Shown: positions 15,267 to 20,443 of the stretch, piece by piece
How positions within the stretch are numbered: the first letter of the stretch is position 1
Layout of the letters: every line of letters starts with the position of its first letter
Origin: JBFWNZ01 sp050250795
GTDB lineage: Bacteria > Pseudomonadota > Alphaproteobacteria > UBA8366
Assembly: GCA_050250795.1 (NCBI GenBank)
Contig: JBFWNZ010000026.1
Span: 1-20,443 of the forward strand
DNA: 20,443 bases
Direction of reading: 5' to 3'
Program-made: the position numbers and the translations under genes
Notes under the pieces: model-generated
The model's database searches: none
Seen by the model: only the letters and a program-made list of their open reading frames with translations
Told to the model about the DNA's origin: nothing

Positions 15267-16529
15267 CTAGTACCGTTCCGTCCGCTCGCGCACGCGACGA
15301 GGCACATAGTCGTCATCGTATGAGTGCCGCCATACCAGTTCATCCAGATAGGCGATCAAAGCGACGAAGCGAAGGAAATAAGCGTTGAACAATTCGTAGC
15401 TTAAGGCAAAGGGCCACAACGACATCCGGCCATGCCAGCCCGAGATCGCCGCCGCCATGACGAAGGACAGCACACCCAGGACCACATAGACGGACGAGAC
15501 GGCCATGAGGAGCACCCACCCGAAAGCTCCGTAATTGAAGAACAGCCAGAACAGGTACCCAACGAAGGAAAGCGGCATCGCAAACTGAAAGAAGACGATG
15601 TCCGCCGTGCCGAACGCGTCCTTCACCGAGAACTGTGCTTGCCGCACATCGAACAGACCCCGGAACTTCCGCATCCGGATACGGATCATGCTCCGGTTCC
15701 AGCGAAGGCGCTGATTGACGATCCCCCGAACGGAGACAGGAACGTCCGTCAAGGACCACGCATCCGGTGCGAATCGGATTCTCCAGCCGGCACGGCGCAT
15801 CTTTACCGTAATATCGGCATCCTCGCCCGGCCCGACGTCCCAACCACCGACCGACAGGATCGCCTCGCGCCGAAATGCGCCGAACGCACCGGACACGATG
15901 AACAGGATGTCGAGCATATCGCTCACACGCCGTCCGAGAGAAATGCTGATGAGATACTGTACGGCCTGCCAGGAGGCGAGCAGGCTGGCAGACGCGTTAC
16001 GCACCCCGATGTTGCCGGAAACCGCGCCCACGCGAGGATCGGCAAATGGCAGCAGCAATTCCGCGAAAGCATCACGATCGTAGGTGGTATCGGCGTCGGC
16101 AATGATGACGAAGTCGCCGGTACAATAGGTCAGACCGAGATTCGCGGCCGCACTCTTTCCGGATCGGACCGGCGTGGAAATGAAGACATCGATCAGCCCA
16201 TCCCGCTGAAGCCGGCGAGCAAGAGCCGCCATGTTATCGTCGGACCCATCATCGACGACAACGATCTGGCAGTGGCGCAGCGTCTGCTCGCGGATCGACG
16301 CGACGGCAAGGGCCAGATTGGCAGCCTCATTATGCCCCGGCAACAGAACGCTTACCGACAGGTTCGCCGGCCGCGACGGCCTCCTTGCCTGAATCAGGGA
16401 GGCGGCTGTCACGAGGATGGCCGCGAACAGGTATCTAGGCAGTTCCAGCAGGACAAGATGCCAGAAGACAACGACAAAGCCGGCCAGGTCGAGTTGCGAG
16501 AGGAACGCGAGGCCGTCGGCGAGCGGCAT
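15267..16529 (-). CDS. Membrane-embedded family 2 glycosyltransferase, copy 2 (probable polysaccharide synthase)
   Basis: This 420-residue GT2 enzyme has one membrane segment near the N-terminus (about 15-46), a cytoplasmic GT-A domain and about four hydrophobic segments at the C-terminus (about 305-395). The catalytic motifs are complete: PGHNEAANL (64-72), VDDGSDD (DDG 93-95), ADADTT (DAD 145-147), GPGEDADIT (Glu236-Asp237) and NQRLRW (273-277, equivalent to the Q/RxxRW product-binding motif). This set is typical of processive synthases such as cellulose, alginate, hyaluronan and poly-N-acetylglucosamine synthases, which polymerise and translocate at the same time. No PilZ domain is attached. 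It starts 2 nt after the zinc-module gene and ends 3 nt before the HlyD-like gene. The sugar used cannot be told from the motifs. Confidence 0.92.
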   Translation of the reverse strand: MPLADGLAFLSQLDLAGFVVVFWHLVLLELPRYLFAAILVTAASLIQARRPSRPANLSVSVLLPGHNEAANLALAVASIREQTLRHCQIVVVDDGSDDNMAALARRLQRDGLIDVFISTPVRSGKSAAANLGLTYCTGDFVIIADADTTYDRDAFAELLLPFADPRVGAVSGNIGVRNASASLLASWQAVQYLISISLGRRVSDMLDILFIVSGAFGAFRREAILSVGGWDVGPGEDADITVKMRRAGWRIRFAPDAWSLTDVPVSVRGIVNQRLRWNRSMIRIRMRKFRGLFDVRQAQFSVKDAFGTADIVFFQFAMPLSFVGYLFWLFFNYGAFGWVLLMAVSSVYVVLGVLSFVMAAAISGWHGRMSLWPFALSYELFNAYFLRFVALIAYLDELVWRHSYDDDYVPRRVRERTERY

Positions 16530-16531
16530 CG

Positions 16532-17905
16532 TCAGCCATCGCGCTCAAGAAGGCTGTCGAGCCGTGCCGCCACGGCCTTGCGGTCGCTCAACACCTGCAG
16601 ATCGAGTTGCAGATCAGCGTTGATCGTTTCGGTAACGCGCTGTCGAAGACGCTGCAATGCGATCTCCGCTTCGTGCTGACCCGTTTCCGGCATCGCCAGC
16701 ACAATCTCGTCATCGTGTGCCGTCACCAAATCCGTCTCCCGCAACACCTCCACGATCTGCTGCACAAGAGCGGCAAAAAGCTTGCTGGCCTGCTGACGCC
16801 CCAGCGCTGATCGAAGTGCAGCGATGTTGGTCACCGCGACGGTCGCGAGCGCGAACGGCCGTTCATAGCGTGTGGCGGTTTCGAGATCGTGGCCGACGAG
16901 ACTCGCGAAGTCGCCTATCTGACGTGCCTGGGCGTAGGGTTCGAGCAATCGTTCGAATCCCACCTTTGGAAGCGACCCGGCGAACAGCGCCTGCCGGCCC
17001 TCCTCCGATAACTCATAGTGGAACCAATCCCGCGCAGACGCGCCATCGCCTCGCGTTTGCTGCTTGCAGTCGAGACAGGCGAGGCTGACATCCGGATCGT
17101 CGTTTGCCGCGTCGCATGCCCGGCAAACCATCACGCTGCCCGGTTTGTCGTAGTCAACGCCGAAATGGTGCAGCTGCTTCCTACATTTCGGGCACGCATA
17201 TCCATTGTCCGCAAAGGCGTGCTCGGGTCCCTGGAAGCCGCAGCCATAGTGGTGGACGAGAGATTCCTCCTCCAGGTTGCTGCTGTGACAGGCGCTGCAG
17301 ATCTCGCGGGCAATCAGGCGCGCAGAGCCGCAATGGTCGCAGAGGTAGGTGCGGTCGAAGAACCGCCTGCGCAACAGACCGGCGTCGCTCAGTTGCTCCA
17401 AGAGGTCGTGACCGGCCGGAATCCCCGTCAGCATCGGATATCGCACAGCATCAGGCACCAACGGCGTCCATTCCGCTGCGATGGGCCGTTCGCGCGTATA
17501 AGCCATCCCCAGGACCGACAGACTAGGCAGATCCGGCGATCCTCCAAAATCGGGCAGTTCTTCCAAACGCCGGATGATCGGAACGAACGTCGCCAGACCC
17601 GCGCGCAGGGTCGCCGCCGTCGGTGCGGCTTCCGAGAAATCGGCGCGTCCTTCCAGCGACCCTGCAAAATCCATGATGGGCGTCATGAAGTGGCGCCGTA
17701 TTGCCAAAGCGCGCATGAGCTCATCCGCCGACAGGGCAGCGAGCACCGCTATTCCTGCGTGACCCGCGCCGGGATCCTCGGCGTAGGCCAAGCCCTCCAT
17801 ATGCGGCAGCGCTTCCGCCGATCCTCCCAGAACCAGCAGCCGGAACGGCGCGACGCTGACGCGCTTCGGCGGAACGGATTGCCGCTGGCGAGCCGGTATC
17901 CCCAT
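16532..17905 (-). CDS. TackOD1 zinc-module / degenerate GGDEF-like signalling protein, copy 2
   Basis: A soluble 457-residue protein in three parts. Part 1 (about 20-120) is a Rossmann/receiver-like region starting FRLLVLGGSAEALPHMEG. Part 2 (about 189-280) is a zinc module with CDHC, CSAC, HHYGCG, CPKC, CRAC and CLDC, and KQLHHFGVDYDKPGS between them, as I recall for TackOD1. Part 3 (about 335-445) resembles a GGDEF domain, but the signature is HDDEI (397-401) and is one residue shorter. The RxxD at 389-392 (RETD), where GGDEF proteins have the inhibitory c-di-GMP site, is kept in both copies. I predict no diguanylate cyclase activity and possible c-di-GMP binding. The frame opens at a TTG (17914) inside the promoter -10 box, so the ATG at 17905 is the likely start. 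It heads the operon with the glycosyltransferase and HlyD-like genes. Confidence 0.82.
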   Translation of the reverse strand: MGIPARQRQSVPPKRVSVAPFRLLVLGGSAEALPHMEGLAYAEDPGAGHAGIAVLAALSADELMRALAIRRHFMTPIMDFAGSLEGRADFSEAAPTAATLRAGLATFVPIIRRLEELPDFGGSPDLPSLSVLGMAYTRERPIAAEWTPLVPDAVRYPMLTGIPAGHDLLEQLSDAGLLRRRFFDRTYLCDHCGSARLIAREICSACHSSNLEEESLVHHYGCGFQGPEHAFADNGYACPKCRKQLHHFGVDYDKPGSVMVCRACDAANDDPDVSLACLDCKQQTRGDGASARDWFHYELSEEGRQALFAGSLPKVGFERLLEPYAQARQIGDFASLVGHDLETATRYERPFALATVAVTNIAALRSALGRQQASKLFAALVQQIVEVLRETDLVTAHDDEIVLAMPETGQHEAEIALQRLRQRVTETINADLQLDLQVLSDRKAVAARLDSLLERDG

Positions 17906-17913
17906 GAACTGCA

Positions 17914-17942
17914 ATTATGTTTCGGGCGTGAAACGCTGTCCA
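17914..17942 (-). promoter_or_regulatory. Sigma70-type promoter of copy 2 operon, predicted leaderless
   Basis: On the minus strand TGGACA (17937-17942, five of six) is followed by a 17-nt gap and CATAAT (17914-17919, five of six). The -10 box ends 8 nt before the ATG at 17905, so transcription should start at or within one or two bases of that ATG. No Shine-Dalgarno sequence precedes the ATG. The promoter lies in the 41-nt gap after the oxygenase stop, so the operon need not depend on upstream transcription. It is the best promoter match I found in the window. Confidence 0.7.
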
Positions 17943-17955
17943 GTCGTCCGGGGCG

Positions 17956-18675
17956 TCAGCGGGCGTCGTGAAAGATGATGCCGAGGGTGAGCCGGCTGCC
18001 CCGGCGCAGGCGGCTGACGCCGTGGCGCATCGCGGCGCGATAGGCGCCCCGCACGCCCTGAATCGGGCGGTAGCGGACGGGAAAAATAACGGCCTCGCCC
18101 TGGCGCAGGGGCACCACCTCGACCCGCGACTGCATCCGCGGCCGCTGCTCGGCCAGCACGAATTCGCCGCCGTCGAAGTCGCACCCCGGCTCGGACAGCA
18201 GGATCGCGGCCTGCAACGGAAAGACATGATCGCCGTAAAGGTCCTGATGCAGCCGGTTGTAGTCGCCGGGACCGTAGCGCAGCAGCAGCGGCGTCGGCCG
18301 GACCTGCCCCGCCGCATGGCAGCGTTCGCGATAGGCGGCGTGGTCGGGCGGGAAGCGCTCGTCCAGCCGCAGCATCGCATTCCAGCGATTGGCCACCGCC
18401 GCCAGCGGCGGGTAGAGCGCGCTGCGCAAGGTCGCGACAGTGCCGGGAAGCGGATAGGCGAAATAGCGGTACTCGCCCTGGCCATAGCCATGGCGCTGCA
18501 TGACCACCCGGTTGCGGAAACTCTCGTCCCGTTCGAAGCCGGCCGCAAGCGCCGCGCACTGCGCCGGCGTGAGCAGCGGGCCCATCACCGCGTATCCGTC
18601 CGCATCCAACGCCGTTGCAGCCCCCGTCCAGTCGCAGTCCGCAAGGGATTCCGCCAGTCGATCGATCCCGGTCAT
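17956..18675 (-). CDS. 2OG-Fe(II) oxygenase, COG3826-like
   Basis: A 239-residue member of the 2-oxoglutarate and iron dependent dioxygenase superfamily. The iron ligands are His143 and Asp145 in RLHQDLYGDHVFPLQ and His218 in MRHGVSRLRRG, with Arg228 a likely 2-oxoglutarate anchor. GGEFVLAEQRPRMQSR (about 169-184) and LTLGIIFHDA at the C-terminus are typical of the family I recall as COG3826. That family has a database description of oxidative demethylation of damaged DNA by analogy with AlkB, but I am not aware of firm biochemical proof. The ATG at 18675 has GGAG 7 nt upstream. It lies 66 nt downstream of the TlpA-like gene on the same strand and just before the copy 2 promoter. Confidence 0.87.
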   Translation of the reverse strand: MTGIDRLAESLADCDWTGAATALDADGYAVMGPLLTPAQCAALAAGFERDESFRNRVVMQRHGYGQGEYRYFAYPLPGTVATLRSALYPPLAAVANRWNAMLRLDERFPPDHAAYRERCHAAGQVRPTPLLLRYGPGDYNRLHQDLYGDHVFPLQAAILLSEPGCDFDGGEFVLAEQRPRMQSRVEVVPLRQGEAVIFPVRYRPIQGVRGAYRAAMRHGVSRLRRGSRLTLGIIFHDAR

Positions 18676-18741
18676 GGATGCTCCGCAGCCGTCTCAAGGC
18701 CAGCATGCGGCAAGGCCGCGGCCACCGCCACCCAGAAGCCG

Positions 18742-19308
18742 CTATTGCCCGAGATGCTCGCCGAGCAAGGCGATGGATTCCGCCGAATCCCATTCGCGCG
18801 TGCCGAGGAGGCGGGCGACGATCCGGCCTTCGCGGTCGATCAGGATGCTGGTCGGCAGCCCCGAGACGCCCATCGCGCGCGCAAATGTCATGCGGTCGTC
18901 GAAATGCAGATCGAGGCGCGTGACGCCCAGCTTTTCGAGGAAAGGCCGCGCGACCTTGACGCCCCCCCGATCCTCGCTGATTGCGAGCACGGTGAAATCG
19001 CTGCCGCCGCGCTTGGCCTGAAGCCGGTCGAGCGAGGGCATCTCCTCGACGCAGGGCGCGCACCATGTCGCCCAGAAGTTCACCAGCACCGCGCGGCCCC
19101 GGAAATCCGCCAGGGTGCGCTTGTTGCCGCTGGCATCGAGGAAAACCGTGTCCGGCGCTGGCAGCGGCGGATCGATGCGGGTAAATTGCCCGGCCCGTTG
19201 GACGCCCGGCGGGTCCGCGGCCAGTACCGGCGCCGCGGCGAGCCAGGGCGCCGCGAGTCCCAGAAACAGACCGGCCAGTGCGACTGCCATGCGTCCCATT
19301 CGTCTCAT
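18742..19308 (-). CDS. tlpA: TlpA-like thiol:disulfide oxidoreductase
   Basis: A secreted thioredoxin-fold protein of about 188 residues, with a signal peptide (MRRMGRMAVALAGLFLGLAA, cleavage probably near AAPVLAA). The redox site is WCAPC (82-86) within VLVNFWATWCAPCVEEMPSL, and the cis-proline loop is GLPTS (Pro152). TlpA/ResA-type proteins keep periplasmic cysteines reduced, notably during cytochrome c or cytochrome oxidase maturation. The frame is open far upstream through antisense argH, and four in-frame ATGs lie at 19290, 19299, 19308 and 19317. I chose 19308 as a compromise; the exact start is uncertain by a few codons. It is divergent from argH with only about 30 nt between, an arrangement common in alphaproteobacteria. 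Confidence 0.9.
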   Translation of the reverse strand: MRRMGRMAVALAGLFLGLAAPWLAAAPVLAADPPGVQRAGQFTRIDPPLPAPDTVFLDASGNKRTLADFRGRAVLVNFWATWCAPCVEEMPSLDRLQAKRGGSDFTVLAISEDRGGVKVARPFLEKLGVTRLDLHFDDRMTFARAMGVSGLPTSILIDREGRIVARLLGTREWDSAESIALLGEHLGQ

Positions 19309-19338
19309 TTCCCCCATTTCCGTCTGCGAGGCCACGCC

Positions 19339-20443
19339 ATGACCAGCAATTCCATGTGGGGCGGCCGGTTCGTCCAGGGCCCCGCCGAGGTGATGCAGCG
19401 GATCAACGCGTCCATCGATTTCGACCGCCGCCTCTATGCCCAGGATATCGCGGGCTCCAAGGCGCATGCCCGGATGCTGGTCGCCCAGGGCATCGTCAAG
19501 GCAGAGGACGGCGCCGCGATCCAGGACGGCCTGGACAGCATCCTGCAAGAAATCGAGACGGGGCGCTTTGAGTTCAAGACCGCGCTGGAAGACATTCATC
19601 TGAATGTGGAATCGCGCCTTGCGACGCTGATCGGCGACGCCGCGGGGCGGCTGCACACGGCGCGCAGCCGCAACGATCAGGTGGCGACCGACCTTAGGCT
19701 GTGGCTGCGCGAGGCCATCGACGCGCTGGATGCGCAACTGCGCGATCTGCAGGCCGCGCTGCTGGATCAGGCCGAGGCACATGCCGCCACCGTGATGCCG
19801 GGCTTCACGCATCTTCAGCCGGCGCAGCCCGTGACCTTCGGCCATCATTTGCTGGCCTATGTCGAGATGACGGCGCGCGACCGCGGGCGGCTGGCCGATT
19901 GCCGCCGCCGGCTGAACGAATCGCCGCTGGGCGCCGCGGCGCTGGCCGGCACCTCCTTCCCCATCGACCGGCGCGCGACCGCGTCCGCGATGGGATTCGA
20001 CCGGCCGATGGCGAATTCGCTGGATGCCGTCTCGGCGCGCGACTTCGTCCTGGAGTTCCTGGCCGCCGCGTCCATCGCCGCCACGCATCTGTCGCGGCTG
20101 GCGGAGGAGATCGTGCTGTGGTGCGGGCCCCAGTTCGGCTTCATCAAGCTGTCGGACGCCTTCACCACCGGCTCGTCGATCATGCCGCAGAAGCGCAACC
20201 CCGACGCGGCCGAGCTGGCGCGTGCCAAGACGGGGCGCATCGTCGGCGCGCTGACCGCGCTGCTGATCGTGATGAAGGGCCTGCCGCTGGCCTATGGCAA
20301 GGACATGCAGGAGGACAAGGAGCCCTGCTTCGACGCGGTGGACAGCCTCTCGCTGATCGCGGTCGCCATGGCCGGGATGGTGCGCGACATGCAGCCGCAG
20401 ACGGCGGCGATGCGGGCGGCGCTGGCCCAGGGTTTTCCGACCG
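19339..20443 (+). CDS. argH: Argininosuccinate lyase, N-terminal 368 residues (cut by window edge)
   Basis: ArgH splits argininosuccinate into arginine and fumarate, the last step of arginine synthesis. My translation from ATG 19339 gives MWGGRFVQGP near the start, HTARSRNDQVATDLRLW, GFTHLQPAQPVTFGHH (His158 in the family's catalytic-His block), and the superfamily signature GSSIMPQKRNPD (about 278-289), whose serine acts as the catalytic acid/base group. GKDMQEDKEPCFD follows. The protein is open at the window end; about 90-100 residues should be missing relative to the usual length near 460. Its ATG stands about 30 nt from the start of the divergent tlpA, so its promoter must overlap the 5' part of tlpA. 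Confidence 0.97.
   Translation, partial: MTSNSMWGGRFVQGPAEVMQRINASIDFDRRLYAQDIAGSKAHARMLVAQGIVKAEDGAAIQDGLDSILQEIETGRFEFKTALEDIHLNVESRLATLIGDAAGRLHTARSRNDQVATDLRLWLREAIDALDAQLRDLQAALLDQAEAHAATVMPGFTHLQPAQPVTFGHHLLAYVEMTARDRGRLADCRRRLNESPLGAAALAGTSFPIDRRATASAMGFDRPMANSLDAVSARDFVLEFLAAASIAATHLSRLAEEIVLWCGPQFGFIKLSDAFTTGSSIMPQKRNPDAAELARAKTGRIVGALTALLIVMKGLPLAYGKDMQEDKEPCFDAVDSLSLIAVAMAGMVRDMQPQTAAMRAALAQGFPT

Larger units (their letters stand above)
10254..17905 (-). repeat. Tandem paralogous duplication of a three-gene operon
   Basis: Two head-to-tail copies with the same gene order and strand: copy 1 at 10254-13957 and copy 2 at 14175-17905. Each has a zinc-module/GGDEF-like gene, then a GT2 glycosyltransferase, then an HlyD-like gene, with gaps of 2-5 nt inside each copy. 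The proteins align from end to end with roughly half of the positions identical by eye. The most similar stretches are the zinc cysteines, the glycosyltransferase motifs and the second lipoyl half of the HlyD protein. The copies are separated by about 217 nt. No insertion sequence, integrase or flanking direct repeat is visible. The divergence means an old duplication or two acquisitions of related modules. Confidence 0.9.

Noticed and set aside
15432..16679. Plus-strand open frame (415 codons) opposite the copy 2 glycosyltransferase, and its equivalent at 11187-12425
   Set aside because: Both copies give a similar antisense frame only because the sense proteins are homologous; the sense strand has all catalytic motifs.
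10254..17905. The tandem copies as an insertion sequence or composite transposon
   Set aside because: The copies are strongly diverged, and there is no transposase, integrase, terminal inverted repeat or target-site duplication in view.
18742..20088. Extension of the tlpA frame upstream to 20088 as a 448-residue fusion
   Set aside because: The extra part is antisense to argH; a normal signal peptide with several ATG choices lies at about 19290-19317.

Overview
The window is high-GC bacterial DNA, most likely from an alphaproteobacterium, perhaps of Rhodospirillales type. The reasons are the gene order secA / SurA-like parvulin / argJ / mutT, the pairing of a small HIG1-like double-membrane-helix protein with a PduO-type adenosyltransferase, an etfB-etfA-hbd cluster, argH divergent from tlpA, and a palindromic intergenic repeat of a kind widespread in alphaproteobacteria. 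This placement is inferred from gene content only.

Layout. Bases 1-4100 hold core genes: the 5' part of secA (minus strand), then a periplasmic parvulin, argJ and mutT (plus strand), ending at a pair of inverted palindromic repeats. Bases 4100-6770 hold a YcbL-type metallo-beta-lactamase-fold hydrolase, a divergent aminoglycoside-phosphotransferase-like kinase, a HIG1-like small membrane protein and a corrinoid adenosyltransferase. An unassigned protein with methyltransferase-like features follows at 6771. The electron-transfer-flavoprotein genes etfB and etfA and a 3-hydroxybutyryl-CoA dehydrogenase occupy 7655-10287. On the far right (17956-20443) are a 2OG-Fe(II) oxygenase, a TlpA-like thioredoxin (both minus strand) and the start of argH (plus strand).

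The accessory part is 10254-17905: two diverged tandem copies of a three-gene minus-strand operon. In transcription order each copy encodes (1) a protein with an N-terminal Rossmann/receiver-like region, a cysteine-rich TackOD1-type zinc module and a degenerate GGDEF-like domain; (2) a membrane-embedded family 2 glycosyltransferase with processive-synthase motifs; (3) a single-pass HlyD-like membrane-fusion protein. Genes within a copy are separated by 2-5 nt. I read this as a candidate synthase-dependent polysaccharide export system. The third gene would bridge the periplasm, as Alg44 does for alginate, and the first would act as a cytoplasmic receptor, as PelD does with its degenerate GGDEF. 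No PilZ domain and no outer-membrane exporter lies in the window.

Copy 2 (right, 14175-17905) is intact and preceded by a good sigma70-type promoter placed so that the mRNA would be leaderless. Copy 1 (left, 10254-13957) has frameshifts in two of its three genes. Copy 2 is less GC-rich than copy 1 in hand-counted samples. The two copies share roughly half their residues by eye, so this is an old duplication or two separate acquisitions, not a recent repeat.
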